This document shows, piece by piece, positions 35,805-44,685 of a stretch of DNA of 64,000 nucleotides; the first letter of the stretch is position 1, and the number at the start of each line of letters is the position of its first letter. The translations under genes were made by a program, and so were the position numbers. Below the pieces are notes generated by a model. It searched no databases and was not told the origin of the DNA. It was given only the letters and a program-made list of their open reading frames with translations. Origin of the DNA: Neoroseomonas alkaliterrae (lineage in GTDB: Bacteria; Pseudomonadota; Alphaproteobacteria; Acetobacterales; Acetobacteraceae); NCBI RefSeq assembly GCF_014199195.1, contig NZ_JACIJE010000004.1:186001-250000 (forward strand). Reading direction: 5' to 3'.

Positions 35805-36812
35805 TCAGGCGCCGATCTCCTCGCCCCAGGCGAGGCGGATGGTCTTGAGCCGGTCCGGCGGGTTGGCAAGAAGGTGCCGCGCGACGCGCCGGATCTGCTC
35901 TTTCGAGGCCTCGTCGGTCAGGTATTCGACCGGGCTCTTGCCGTCCACGCGGGCGAGGAAGAGGCCCGGCAGCAGGCTCGCGGCGCGCGCCTCGACCACC
36001 GCCGGCGCCTCCCAGGTGACGGAGGCGAGGTAGGCGGCGGCCAGGGCTTCGAAGCATGTCAGGAAGGCGGGGGCGGCGGCCGGGGTCCACAGGCATTTCA
36101 GCAGCAGGTGGTTGAGGCAGAAGGCGATGTCGAAGGCCGGGTCGCCCCACCAGGCGCATTCGGCGTCCAGCAGCACCGGTCCCTGTGGCCCGGCCAGGAT
36201 GTTCTTCGGGCTGACATCGCCATGCACAAGCGTGCGCTTCGTCGCGGCGGTGCGCGCGGCCAGCGCCTCGAGCCGCGGGGCGAGGTCGGGATGGGCGCGC
36301 GCCGTCGCCAGCAGGTAGGGTTCGAGGCGGATCGCGTGGAACAGGCTGTCGGTCGGGAAATCGGCCGAGAGTTCCGGGCGCTGCGCCGCATGGGCATGCA
36401 GGCGCGCGAGGCGGCGGCCGACCTCGGCGGCAAAGCCGGCATCCGCCGCCCCGTCCTTCAGCACCGCCTTCCAGACCGGGTGCCGGTCGGGCGCCAGCCA
36501 TTCCATCGCGAGCGTGCCCGTGGCCTCGTCCTGGCCGAGCAGGCGGGGGGCGAAACCGGGCACGGCCTCGGCGGCGCGGGCGAGCCAGCGGGCCTCGTAG
36601 CGGTTGCGCACCACCGGGGCGCGCCAGTCGGCGGCCACCTTCAGTTTCGGCAGCGCGCGCTTGATGCAGAGCTCGCGCCCGTCCGGCAGGCGGACACGCC
36701 AGATGTCCGAGGAGACGCCGCCCGCGAGCGGCTCGCCCTCGGCGCGGGTGCCGGGCGCGAGCAGGCGCATGGCCCGCAGGCCCTCGGCGAGTTCCTCCGG
36801 CAGTGGTCCCAT
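35805..36812 (-). CDS. Aminoglycoside phosphotransferase-fold kinase (APH family)
   Basis: 335 residues from an ATG at 36812. Kinase elements: a glycine loop LAGGVSSDIWRV (about 29-40), the ATP lysine at about Lys51 in LCIKRA, the catalytic loop LVHGDVSPKNIL with Asp199 and Asn204, and the metal-binding Asp216 in LLDAEC. APH-fold enzymes phosphorylate small molecules such as choline, homoserine, methylthioribose or sugars. Resistance is not implied. It is followed by the enolase-like gene, probably in one transcript, so a phosphorylated intermediate passed to that enzyme is a reasonable hypothesis. It is divergent from the HtrA-like gene. Confidence 0.88.
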   Translation of the reverse strand: MGPLPEELAEGLRAMRLLAPGTRAEGEPLAGGVSSDIWRVRLPDGRELCIKRALPKLKVAADWRAPVVRNRYEARWLARAAEAVPGFAPRLLGQDEATGTLAMEWLAPDRHPVWKAVLKDGAADAGFAAEVGRRLARLHAHAAQRPELSADFPTDSLFHAIRLEPYLLATARAHPDLAPRLEALAARTAATKRTLVHGDVSPKNILAGPQGPVLLDAECAWWGDPAFDIAFCLNHLLLKCLWTPAAAPAFLTCFEALAAAYLASVTWEAPAVVEARAASLLPGLFLARVDGKSPVEYLTDEASKEQIRRVARHLLANPPDRLKTIRLAWGEEIGA

Positions 36813-36981
36813 GCGGCCGGAGGCTAGAGCAGAACGGCGGAGGCGGGAATCAACCCGGCGGCATCGGGCCGGATCACGGAATCCGGAGCGGGGCCCGGCC
36901 GCGCCGCGCGGGTGCGGCCCGTGCCATGCATGGCGGCGGCGGGCGTGCTAACCTTCATGCGCGAACAGCGACGGATGACGG

Positions 36982-37950
36982 ATGAGCAAGGACGATTGGT
37001 CGATACCGGAGCATCTGCAGCCCGATCCCGGCGAATGGTCCTTCGATCTCGACGCCGCGCTCGGCGCGGTGGTCGGGTTGCGCAGCCTGGTGCCGCCGGA
37101 TGCCTTCACCGCGCGCGTGCTCGGCACCGAGCGGGAGGGATCGGGCGTCGTGATCCGCGACGGGCTGGTGCTGACCATCGGCTACCTCGTGACCGAGGCG
37201 GAGACGATCTGGATCAGCGCCGCCGACGGCCGCGTGGTGCCGGGCCACACGCTGGCGGTGGACCAGGAGACCGGCTTCGGCCTGGTGCAGGCGCTGGGCA
37301 GGCTCGGCGTCGCGCCGCTGGAGATGGGCGACAGCGAGGGCGTGCGGATCGGCGCGCCGGTGGTGCTCGCCTCGGCAGGCGGGCGGGCGCATGCGGTCGC
37401 GGCCAAGCTCGTGGCGCGCCAGCCCTTCGCGGGCTACTGGGAATACCTGCTCGAGGACGCGCTGTTCACCGCGCCGGCCCATCCCTCCTGGGGCGGGGCC
37501 GGGCTGATCGGGCCGGATGGCCGTCTGCTCGGCATCGGTTCGCTGATCCTGCAGCAGGGCGAGGAGGGGCGGCGGCTCGACCTCAACATGGTGGTGCCGG
37601 TCCATCGCCTCTCGCCGATCCTGAACGACCTCGTGACCTATGGCCGGGTGAACCGGCCGGCGCGGCCCTGGCTCGGCCTCTACGCGACCGAGGACGAGGA
37701 GGGTGTGGCGATCGCCTCGCTCGCGCCCGGCGGCCCGGCCGAGAGTTCCGGCGTGCGCAGCGGGGACCGGGTGCTCGCGGTGGACGGGGCGGTGGTGACG
37801 GACCTCGCGGAGATGTGGCGGGCCGTCTGGGCCTGCGGCGATGCCGGGGCGACGGTGCGCCTGAAGCTTGGCCGCGCGCGGGGTTCGCGCGACGTGGCGG
37901 TGGTCTCGGGCGACCGCGCTGCCTTCCTCAAGGCGCCGAGGATGCATTGA
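36982..37950 (+). CDS. HtrA/DegP-like protein with PDZ domain and lost catalytic triad
   Basis: 322 residues. The chymotrypsin-like fold is recognisable (GSGVVIRDGLVLTIGYLVTEAETI, then LVQALGRLGVAPLEMGDSEGVRIGAPVVLASAGG) and a C-terminal PDZ domain follows (RPWLGLYATEDEEGVAIASLAPGGPAESSGVRSGDRVLAVDG). All three catalytic positions differ: Glu74 where His is expected, Gly98 for Asp, and Trp170 for Ser. There is no signal peptide, unlike DegP. It is therefore probably a non-proteolytic, cytosolic scaffold or binding protein. Its stop overlaps the start of the cupin gene (TGATG), so the two products are likely made together. Confidence 0.85.
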   Translation: MSKDDWSIPEHLQPDPGEWSFDLDAALGAVVGLRSLVPPDAFTARVLGTEREGSGVVIRDGLVLTIGYLVTEAETIWISAADGRVVPGHTLAVDQETGFGLVQALGRLGVAPLEMGDSEGVRIGAPVVLASAGGRAHAVAAKLVARQPFAGYWEYLLEDALFTAPAHPSWGGAGLIGPDGRLLGIGSLILQQGEEGRRLDLNMVVPVHRLSPILNDLVTYGRVNRPARPWLGLYATEDEEGVAIASLAPGGPAESSGVRSGDRVLAVDGAVVTDLAEMWRAVWACGDAGATVRLKLGRARGSRDVAVVSGDRAAFLKAPRMH

Positions 37951-38504
37951 TGGGCGGCATCCTCGTCGTGCCGCCCGGCGCGGGCGAGCAGCACTGGCAG
38001 CCGCAGCCGGCCAATGGCTGGATCGAGGTGCTGAGCGCGCCGCGCCTGCCCGGCGCGCCCCCGGGATTCTCGGCGGGGCTTCAGGAACTGCCGCCGCTCG
38101 GCAAGATCCGCGAGCACGCGCATCCCGCGCAGACCGAGATATTCTGGATCATCGCCGGGGAATGCCTCGCGCGGCTCGACGGCACGGTGCGGCGCATCCG
38201 GGCCGGCACCTTCATGGTCGCCCCGCCCCATGCGCGGCACGGCTTCATCAACGACGGCGGGGCGCCCTTCCGCATGCTGTGGATGCTGGTGCCGGCGGGG
38301 CTCGAGGAATTCTTCGTCGCCATCGGGCGGCCGAAGCAGGCCGGCGCGCCGGACCCCACGCCCTATCCGCGGCCCTCGGAGACGGGGGCGATCGAACTCG
38401 CGACCGTGTTCGAGACGCTCGACCCGCCGCCCGAGCCGCCCTGGGACACCGCGCCGATCACCGACCCCGCGGTGCTGGAACCGATGCGGCGGATCGCCGT
38501 GTGA
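37950..38504 (+). CDS. Cupin-domain protein
   Basis: 184 residues from an ATG at 37950 that overlaps the stop of the HtrA-like gene. Cupin motif 1 appears as REHAHPAQTEIFWIIAGECLARLDG and motif 2 as GTFMVAPPHARHGFIND, giving the histidines and glutamate of a mononuclear metal site. Cupins range from isomerases and dioxygenases to ligand-binding proteins; the sequence does not decide. Coupling with a pseudoprotease is unusual. Confidence 0.88.
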   Translation: MGGILVVPPGAGEQHWQPQPANGWIEVLSAPRLPGAPPGFSAGLQELPPLGKIREHAHPAQTEIFWIIAGECLARLDGTVRRIRAGTFMVAPPHARHGFINDGGAPFRMLWMLVPAGLEEFFVAIGRPKQAGAPDPTPYPRPSETGAIELATVFETLDPPPEPPWDTAPITDPAVLEPMRRIAV

Positions 38505-38564
38505 CGGGATCACCTTGCCCGGCGCCGCTGCGGGCCTATGGTCGTGGGACGAAGGAGTGAGCCC

Positions 38565-38900
38565 ATGCGCCTGCCCCCCATCCCGGTTGCCGTCCGTTTC
38601 ATGGTGCTGCACGGGCTGATCGGCTTCGGGCTGTCCGCCCTCTTCGTCGCCGCGGTGCTGTGGGCCGACCCGGGCGGTGTCGGCGCGCTGATCCTGAGGC
38701 ATGGCGGGGCGCCGGTGATCGCGCTGCTGTGGTTCTTCAGCGGCCTGACCTTCGGCTCGGTGCAGATCGGCACGGCGGTGATGCTGCAGGACGGGCGCGA
38801 CGACGCGCCGCGCGGCGGCCGGCGGCTGAGGCTGCCGCAGGCGCTGCGATGGCCGCCCGCGGCGGTGCCGGCGCGCATTCCCGCGGGACGCCGGGGCTGA
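38565..38900 (+). CDS. Small two-helix membrane protein, unknown
   Basis: 111 residues from an ATG at 38565 after a GAAGGAG ribosome site. Two hydrophobic helices are clear (about residues 12-33 and 48-75), followed by a basic, Arg/Pro-rich cytosolic tail. I recognise no family. It follows the cupin gene by 60 bases on the same strand and may be co-transcribed. Confidence 0.7.
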   Translation: MRLPPIPVAVRFMVLHGLIGFGLSALFVAAVLWADPGGVGALILRHGGAPVIALLWFFSGLTFGSVQIGTAVMLQDGRDDAPRGGRRLRLPQALRWPPAAVPARIPAGRRG

Positions 38901-39223
38901 TCCGACCGCGCGGCGACGGCGCGGAGGGCAGCGGCAAGTGGCGGCCGCTCGCCCCCGGGCGCGGAGTGGCTGCGGCGGCGATGGCGCGGAGCGACCAGCG
39001 CTGGTCCGGCACGGCTGCGTCCTTGTCCCGAATGGGATGGTCCAATGCCAGCAGCGACAGGATGCATGACGCGCGGCATGGCGGCTTCCTTCGCGGCTGT
39101 GCCCGGATGCTGGCCGCCCGCGCGGCCAAGGTCCGGCGCAGCGCATCGCGGCCCCGCGGCTGGACGTCGCGGGTGGCGCGCGCGAGAGTGCCGGCCGTTT
39201 CCAGCATCGAGGGACCGGCGGGC
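38901..39223. other. 323-base gap before the M20 peptidase gene
   Basis: No gene with a credible start or composition is seen, and no clear promoter, repeat or hairpin stands out. A purine-rich stretch (GAGGGA) just before 39224 serves as ribosome site for the next gene. Confidence 0.5.
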
Positions 39224-40645
39224 ATGCAGAACACCGAGGAAGTCTGGCGCTACGTGGACGCGAAGGCGGAGGACGCGATCGGGCTTTCCGACCGCGTCTG
39301 GGGCATGCCGGAGCTCTGCTACGCCGAGGTCCGCTCCTGCGCCGAGCACACGGCGATGCTCGAGGCGCACGGGTTCCGCGTCACGAGGGATGTCGCGGGC
39401 ATCCCGACCGCGGTGATGGGCGAGGCGGGGGAGGACGGGCCGGTCATCGCCATCCTCGGCGAATACGACGCGCTGCCGGGGCTTTCGAACGAGGCCGGCG
39501 TGGCCGAGCACAAGCCCCTGCCGGGGGACGGGTCGGGGCATGGCTGCGGGCACAACCTGCTGGGCGCGGCCTCGCTGCTCGCGGCCTCGGCCGTGAAAGA
39601 CTGGATCGAGAGGAACGGCATCAAGGCGCGCGTGCGCTACTACGGCTGCCCGGCCGAGGAAGGCGGCGCGGCCAAGGGCTTCATGGTGCGCGAGGGCGCC
39701 TTCGACGACGTGGACATGGCGATCTGCTGGCACCCGGCCGCCTTCACCGGGGTGAACGAGGCGGTCTCGCTCGCCAATACGCGCATCGACTTCGCCTTCA
39801 CCGGGCGGTCCTCGCACGCCGCCGCCGCGCCGGAGCTGGGGCGCTCGGCGCTCGATGCCGTCGAGCTGATGAATGTCGGCGTCAACTACATGCGCGAGCA
39901 CATGCCCTCGGATGCGCGCATCCACTACGCCTATCTCGATGCCGGCGGCATCGCGCCGAACGTGGTGCAGGGCAGCGCGAAGGTGCGCTACCTGATCCGC
40001 GCGCGGGATCTCGTGGGGCTGAACCAGCTCGTCGCGCGCGTGCGCAAGATCGCCGAGGGCGCGGCGCTGATGACCGAGACCAGCGTCAGCACGAAGGTGG
40101 TCTCCGCGGTGTCGAACCTGCTCGGCAATACGCCGCTCGAGCGCGCGATGTACGAGAACATGCTGCGCCTCGGGCCCCCGCAGTTCGACGAGGAGGACCG
40201 CGCCTTCGCGCGCGAGATCCAGAAGACGCTGTCGGAGGAGGACATCGCCGCGGCCTACCGGCGGCACGGGCTCGAGCCGCAGCGGGACAAGGCGCTCTGC
40301 GACATCATCGTGCCGCTGGATGCCAAGGGGAAGGGCGGCGTCGGCTCGACCGACGTGGGCGACGTGTCGTGGAAGGTGCCGACGGTGCAGGCGCGCGGGG
40401 CGACCTATGCCATCGGCACGCCGGGGCATTCCTGGCAGCTCACGGCGCAGGGCAAGTCGGGCATCGCGCACAAGGGCCTCGTGCATGTGGCCAAGATCAT
40501 GGCCGGCACCGCGGTGGACGCGATCCGCAACCCCGATCTGCTCGCCGCGGCGAAGGCCGACCACAAGGCGCGCACCGACGCCCACCCCTATGTCTGCCCG
40601 CTGCCGCCGGACGTGAAGCCGCCGGTGGGGATGTCCGCGGACTGA
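39224..40645 (+). CDS. M20 family amidohydrolase, AbgB-like
   Basis: 473 residues from an ATG at 39224. M20 features: ILGEYDALPGLSNEAG (about 77-92), GHGCGHNLLGAASLLAA with metal ligands, YYGCPAEEGGAAK with the catalytic Glu-Glu pair, and CWHPAAFTG. The late block GGVGSTDVGDVSWKVPTVQ with GTPGHSWQL is typical of the p-aminobenzoyl-glutamate hydrolase B-subunit (AbgB) subgroup. Family enzymes cleave N-acyl or aminobenzoyl amino acids with two metal ions in the cytosol. No abgA or abgT gene is adjacent, so the substrate is open. Confidence 0.9.
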   Translation: MQNTEEVWRYVDAKAEDAIGLSDRVWGMPELCYAEVRSCAEHTAMLEAHGFRVTRDVAGIPTAVMGEAGEDGPVIAILGEYDALPGLSNEAGVAEHKPLPGDGSGHGCGHNLLGAASLLAASAVKDWIERNGIKARVRYYGCPAEEGGAAKGFMVREGAFDDVDMAICWHPAAFTGVNEAVSLANTRIDFAFTGRSSHAAAAPELGRSALDAVELMNVGVNYMREHMPSDARIHYAYLDAGGIAPNVVQGSAKVRYLIRARDLVGLNQLVARVRKIAEGAALMTETSVSTKVVSAVSNLLGNTPLERAMYENMLRLGPPQFDEEDRAFAREIQKTLSEEDIAAAYRRHGLEPQRDKALCDIIVPLDAKGKGGVGSTDVGDVSWKVPTVQARGATYAIGTPGHSWQLTAQGKSGIAHKGLVHVAKIMAGTAVDAIRNPDLLAAAKADHKARTDAHPYVCPLPPDVKPPVGMSAD

Positions 40646-40654
40646 AGGGGGACG

Positions 40655-41353
40655 CTACGCGACCGCTTCGAGCCGCCCGTCGCGCAGCGCGACCATGCGG
40701 TCGAAGCGGTCGAAGATCTTCTCGTCATGCGTGACGACGAGGATCGCCGCCTGCTGCTCCCGCGCCACCTGGCGCAGCAGGTCCATCACCACCCGCGCGC
40801 GCTCGGAATCGAGCGCCGCCGTCGGCTCGTCGGCGAGGATCACCCGCGGGCGGTTGGCGAGCGCACGGGCGATGGCGACGCGCTGCGCCTCCCCGCCCGA
40901 CAGGCGCGCGGGCTTGGCCGTGGCGCGGTGGCCCACCTGCAGGTAGTCGAGCAGGTCGCGCGCCCGCGCCCGCGCCGTTCCGACGTCGGCGCCGGCGAGC
41001 GTCATCGCCAGCGCGACATTGTCGGTCGCGTCCAGGAAGGGCAGCAGGTTGTGGAACTGGAAGATGAAGCCGATGCGCTCGCGCCGCAGCCGGCGCAGAT
41101 CCGCGACCCGCCAGGCCCCGTCCCAGACCGTCTCGCCGCCGAGCAGCAGCCGCCCGGCGCTCGGCTCGAGGATGCAGGCGATGATGTTGAGCAGGGTGGA
41201 CTTGCCGCTGCCCGAGGGGCCCTTGAGGCCCACCACCTCCCCCGCGCCGACGCTGAGATCCACGCCGTCCAGGGCGCGGACCGCCGTCTCGCCGGCGCCG
41301 AAGACGCGGCCGATCCCCTCCACCTGCACGAGCGGTGCCGTCGCGCCGCTCAT
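40655..41353 (-). CDS. ABC transporter ATP-binding protein, LolD/DevA-like
   Basis: 232 residues. Walker A is GPSGSGKSTLLN, the Q-loop is FIFQFHNLLPFLDATDNV, the signature is RLSGGEAQRVAIARALANRP, and Walker B is VILADEPTAALD followed by the H-loop THDE. It powers the FtsX-like permease encoded just upstream. The start overlaps the permease stop by four bases, making a tight three-gene export operon (adaptor, permease, ATPase). Confidence 0.95.
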   Translation of the reverse strand: MSGATAPLVQVEGIGRVFGAGETAVRALDGVDLSVGAGEVVGLKGPSGSGKSTLLNIIACILEPSAGRLLLGGETVWDGAWRVADLRRLRRERIGFIFQFHNLLPFLDATDNVALAMTLAGADVGTARARARDLLDYLQVGHRATAKPARLSGGEAQRVAIARALANRPRVILADEPTAALDSERARVVMDLLRQVAREQQAAILVVTHDEKIFDRFDRMVALRDGRLEAVA

Positions 41354-42483
41354 CCGCCGAGCGCCTGCTGCGGCTCGATCCGGAGCGCGGCGCGGATCGA
41401 GACCAGGCTGCCCAGCACGCAGATCGCGCCGATCACGCCCGCCATCACCGCGACCTCGGCCGGGCCGAGCGCGACGGTGCGCGGGAAGAAGCCGCGGGTG
41501 GCGAAGACGATGAGGACCGCCGCCGCATAGCCGGCCGCGCCCAGGAGGAGCGCCTGCTGCAGCACCAGCCCGACGATGGTGCCGTCGGAGGCGCCGATCA
41601 GCTTGAGCGTCGCGATCTCGCGCAGCTTGTCCATCGTCATGGTGTAGATGATCAGCGCGATGATCACCGCCGAGACGAAAAGCAGCACGACGGTGAACAT
41701 GCCGAGTTGCACGCGGGCGCGATTGACGACGGAGCGGGTCAGCAGGTCGGATTGCTCGGCATCGGTCAGCGCGCCGAGATGCTTCCAGCGCCGGGCCGTC
41801 TCGGCCACCTGGGCCGGGTCCGCGCCCGGGGCGAGGCGCGCGATCACCGCGTTCACGGTGTCGGTGCCGCCGCCGCCGGTCCCGGCCGCCTGGGCGCGCC
41901 GTGCGGCCGGCGGCGCGAGCTTGAACTGCAGCTCCTGGCTGTCGCGCAGCGTGACAAAGACCAGCGGGTCGCCACCCGAGGCGACCAGCCCGCGCGTGGT
42001 GCCCACCACGCGGTAGCGGTCCCCGCCGAGCAGCACGGTGGCGCCGACAGGCAGCCTCGCCCGCGCGTCGGCCACCATCTCGAACCGCGCACCGCCCAGC
42101 GCCCGGCCGCTCGCGATCGCGTCGGGCCCGCCGGGGCGGCCCGGCTCGTAGCCCATCACCTGCACGCGCAGCACGCCCTGGGGGGCCTGCATCTCGGCGG
42201 TCCGCAGCGTGATGGCGCCGGCCGCGGCAACGCCGGGCAGGCGCGCCACCATCTCCCGCACGTCGCCGGGCAGGCGCGAGGATTCGGCGAAGGGGCCGCG
42301 CGTGCCGGATTCGACCACCCAGAGATCCGCCCGCAGGCTGCGGCTGAGCGCGAGCGCCTCGGCCACCACCCCCTGGTAGATCCCGATCATCGAGAGCGCG
42401 ACGCCCATCAGCAGGCCAAGGCCCACGCAGGTCATGAGGAAGCGCCCGAGGCGGTGGCGGATGTCGGCGAGGGCGAGGTTCAC
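41350..42483 (-). CDS. FtsX-like ABC transporter permease, DevC/MacB-like
   Basis: 377 residues from a GTG at 42483 overlapping the adaptor gene stop. One membrane helix near the N-terminus (FLMTCVGLGLLMGVALSMIGIYQGVV), a periplasmic domain of about 220 residues, then three C-terminal helices (MFTVVLLFVSAVIIALIIYTMT and two more) give the FtsX/MacB topology. Complete DevC-type ABC exporters move lipids, glycolipids or peptides outward with a HlyD-type adaptor. The cargo cannot be read from the sequence. Confidence 0.93.
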   Translation of the reverse strand: MNLALADIRHRLGRFLMTCVGLGLLMGVALSMIGIYQGVVAEALALSRSLRADLWVVESGTRGPFAESSRLPGDVREMVARLPGVAAAGAITLRTAEMQAPQGVLRVQVMGYEPGRPGGPDAIASGRALGGARFEMVADARARLPVGATVLLGGDRYRVVGTTRGLVASGGDPLVFVTLRDSQELQFKLAPPAARRAQAAGTGGGGTDTVNAVIARLAPGADPAQVAETARRWKHLGALTDAEQSDLLTRSVVNRARVQLGMFTVVLLFVSAVIIALIIYTMTMDKLREIATLKLIGASDGTIVGLVLQQALLLGAAGYAAAVLIVFATRGFFPRTVALGPAEVAVMAGVIGAICVLGSLVSIRAALRIEPQQALGG

Positions 42484-43625
42484 GGGGCCGGGACCGCGCG
42501 CGCCGGGCGCCCCTCCGCGAAGCCCGGGCCGACGCGGATCGCGACCGGCAGCTCCTCGGGCAGGCCGTCGGTGATGGCGGCGCGGCCATCCATCAGCCGC
42601 GCGGCGAAGCGCACCTGGCGGCGGGCGAGGCGGCCCTGCTCGATCACCCAGACCGTGCCGGTCGCGCCGTCGAAGCCATGGATGGCGTTCTCGGGCACCA
42701 GCCTGGCGCGCGCCAGGCGGCCGGTCTCGATGATGACCTCGGCCTGCTCGCCGATCACCGGCATCTCCGGGCAGGCGAGGCAGCGGACATGGACGCGGCG
42801 TTCCTCGGTGACGCGGTCGGCCTCGAGGCCGATGCGCACCACCTCCGCGCGGACGGGGCGGCCGGGGCGGCTGCGCAGGGTGACGGTGGCCGGCTGGCCG
42901 AGGGCGATGTCGCCCGCGCGGCCCTCGTCCACGAAGGCGAGCGCCCAGAGGCTGTCGGGCGCGATCAGGGTGAAGATCGCCTCGCCCGGGTTGACGGCCG
43001 CGCCCGCCTCGCGCTGGCGGGCGATGACGATGGCATCGTAGGGCGCGCGCAGCGTGTGCTTGGCGAGCGCCGTTCGCTCCGCGGCAAGATTGGCCTGCGC
43101 CTCGGCCTGCAGGGCACGGGCGACGGCCGCATCGGCGCGGTTCACCGCGAGGTCGGCCTGCGCGGCGGCCGCCTCGGTCTCCGCGAGTTCGGCCGCCTCC
43201 AGGCTGCCGACATTGCGGTTGGCGAGTTCGCGCCGGCGCCGCGCCGTGGCCTGGCGTTGGGCGAGCAGCGCCTCGGCCCTTTCGCGCTGGGCCTCGGCGC
43301 GCTGGGCCTGGGCCTCGGCGGAGAGCATGGCGGCCTCGGCGCGGGCGAGGCGAGCCTCCTGGCTCGCCGTGTTCAGCCGGGCGAGCGGCTCGCCCGCGGC
43401 GATGCGGTCGCCATGGTCGGCGAGCACCTCGGTGAGCGTCCCCGCCACCTCGAAGCCGACACGGGAGAGGATGCGCGCCTCGACCGTGCCGAGGCCGAAG
43501 ACGGTGACCGGCACGTCATTGGCCGGCACGGCGACGGGAACCGCGAGCGGCCGCTGCGTGGCGTACCACCACCCCCCGGCCGCAGCGGCTAGGAGCAGGA
43601 GGGCGAGGGCGACCACACGGCGCAT
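42480..43625 (-). CDS. HlyD/DevB-type periplasmic adaptor (membrane fusion) protein
   Basis: 381 residues from the ATG at 43625; an in-frame ATG at 43673 is possible but would put charged residues ahead of the signal anchor. An N-terminal hydrophobic anchor (VVALALLLLAAAAGGWWYA) is followed by a lipoyl half-domain (GFEVAGTLTEVLADHGDRIAAGEPLARLN), a long alpha-helical coiled coil (about 100-195), and the second lipoyl half (HTLRAPYDAIVIARQREAGAAVNPGEAIF). It links the FtsX/LolD pump to an outer-membrane exit. It is the first gene of the operon. Confidence 0.93.
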   Translation of the reverse strand: MRRVVALALLLLAAAAGGWWYATQRPLAVPVAVPANDVPVTVFGLGTVEARILSRVGFEVAGTLTEVLADHGDRIAAGEPLARLNTASQEARLARAEAAMLSAEAQAQRAEAQRERAEALLAQRQATARRRRELANRNVGSLEAAELAETEAAAAQADLAVNRADAAVARALQAEAQANLAAERTALAKHTLRAPYDAIVIARQREAGAAVNPGEAIFTLIAPDSLWALAFVDEGRAGDIALGQPATVTLRSRPGRPVRAEVVRIGLEADRVTEERRVHVRCLACPEMPVIGEQAEVIIETGRLARARLVPENAIHGFDGATGTVWVIEQGRLARRQVRFAARLMDGRAAITDGLPEELPVAIRVGPGFAEGRPARAVPAP

Positions 43626-43632
43626 GGCGGCT

Positions 43633-43662
43633 TTCCGAATATCAGACTTAACTAATTTACCG
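43633..43662 (-). promoter_or_regulatory. AT-rich block ahead of the export operon
   Basis: Immediately upstream of the adaptor gene is a short AT-rich stretch, in an otherwise very GC-rich region, containing TTAACTAATTTA and ATATCAG. Such blocks hold promoters and operators, and the semi-palindromic TTAACTAA could be a repressor site. No neighbouring regulator gene is seen and no convincing -35/-10 pair was found. Confidence 0.3.
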
Positions 43663-43761
43663 CGTCCAGCCATCCGCCGCTAGGCTGGGGCGTCGGGATC
43701 CGCGAGGCGACGACGCGGAAAGCCGGCGCGGAGCAACGCATGGCAGGCGCGCGGGTGGCCG

Positions 43762-44574
43762 TCATGTCTTGCCCGCGTAGGATTTTGCCATGCCTTCCGC
43801 CGGATCCGCCTGCGGCCCGTAGGGCATGATCGGGTAGCGCAGCCCTGCCTTCGACAGGCCGATCAGGCCTTCGACCGCGACGGCGAGGTCGGCGGGCGGC
43901 AGGGCCATCAGCATCTCGTCATCCGCCACGCCGCCGTAGCGGCGCTCGGCGTAGCAGGGAATGGAGAGCGACGGCGCGCGGTCGCGCAGGGCCTTGCCCC
44001 AGGAATCGGCGCAGGCGCTCTCCCCGGTGATGGAGAAATCGAAGCGCCTGTAGGTCTTCCACTGCAGCCCGTTGATGAAGAGGATCATCTGCGCGGGGTT
44101 GGCGTAGAAGAGGCAGATGTCGGGCGGATCAAGCCGCGCGCTGCGCAGCGGCGAGACGCAGAGGCCGGCATAGCGCGGGGGAACGCGCGGCATCTCGGCT
44201 TGGTGCTTGCGCGCCGCCTCGCGGTTCTCGAACCACACGCCTTCGAATTTGCGGCCCGAGAGGTAGAGCTCGGAGGGTTCGTTCAGCCCGATCACGCCGC
44301 CGCAGTTCGAGAAGCCGGGCACGTTCTCGTGCGTGATGCCCATGGTGAAGCCGGCGATGCGCGCCTGGGTGACGAGCTGGCAGGTGGAGAAGGTGCGGCC
44401 CTGCGGCGGGCGGCGCAGCCCCGGGATCTTCGCCATCTCCTCGGCGCTCTCGAAGAGCTTCATGCCGAAGGGCAGGGTGCGCAGGCGGAGCAGTTCGGTG
44501 AGCTGGCGGGCGAGCTCGGCGATCTGCTTCGCGTCGAGCGGCCGGGCGCCGGCCTCGGGCGGGGCGTCGGTCAT
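43762..44574 (-). CDS. DUF169 family protein
   Basis: 270 residues from an ATG at 44574. The DUF169 pattern is visible: RTLPFGMKLFESAEEM, TFSTCQLVTQARIAG, then LPPADLAVAVEGLIGLSKAGLRYPIMPY at the end. These cysteine-containing cytosolic proteins occur in bacteria and archaea near redox or C1 genes and are of unknown function. It is separated from the DUF6065 gene upstream by a strong hairpin, so it is probably a separate transcript or a weak read-through. Confidence 0.85.
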   Translation of the reverse strand: MTDAPPEAGARPLDAKQIAELARQLTELLRLRTLPFGMKLFESAEEMAKIPGLRRPPQGRTFSTCQLVTQARIAGFTMGITHENVPGFSNCGGVIGLNEPSELYLSGRKFEGVWFENREAARKHQAEMPRVPPRYAGLCVSPLRSARLDPPDICLFYANPAQMILFINGLQWKTYRRFDFSITGESACADSWGKALRDRAPSLSIPCYAERRYGGVADDEMLMALPPADLAVAVEGLIGLSKAGLRYPIMPYGPQADPAEGMAKSYAGKT

Positions 44575-44622
44575 GGGCGGTCCTCCTCGCCCCGATGATG
44601 CGCCGATGCGCGGCGGTGTCCA

Positions 44623-44672
44623 GGAACGGCGAAGCCGCCGGTTCGCGCGCACCGGCGGCTTCTGACCGTTCC
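44623..44672 (-). terminator. Strong hairpin after the DUF6065 gene
   Basis: A perfect 12-bp stem (44631-44642 with 44651-44662, eight-base loop) is extended by a 7-bp outer stem (44623-44629 with 44666-44672) across a small internal loop. It begins 14 bases after the DUF6065 stop. No T-run follows, but the length and GC content make it the strongest hairpin seen in the window apart from the REPIN. Confidence 0.65.
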
Positions 44673-44685
44673 GTCCGCGTGGGGA

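Noticed and set aside
35805-36812. Aminoglycoside resistance gene
   Set aside because: The fold is APH but the family is broad and the neighbour is an enolase-like gene, so a metabolic kinase is more likely.
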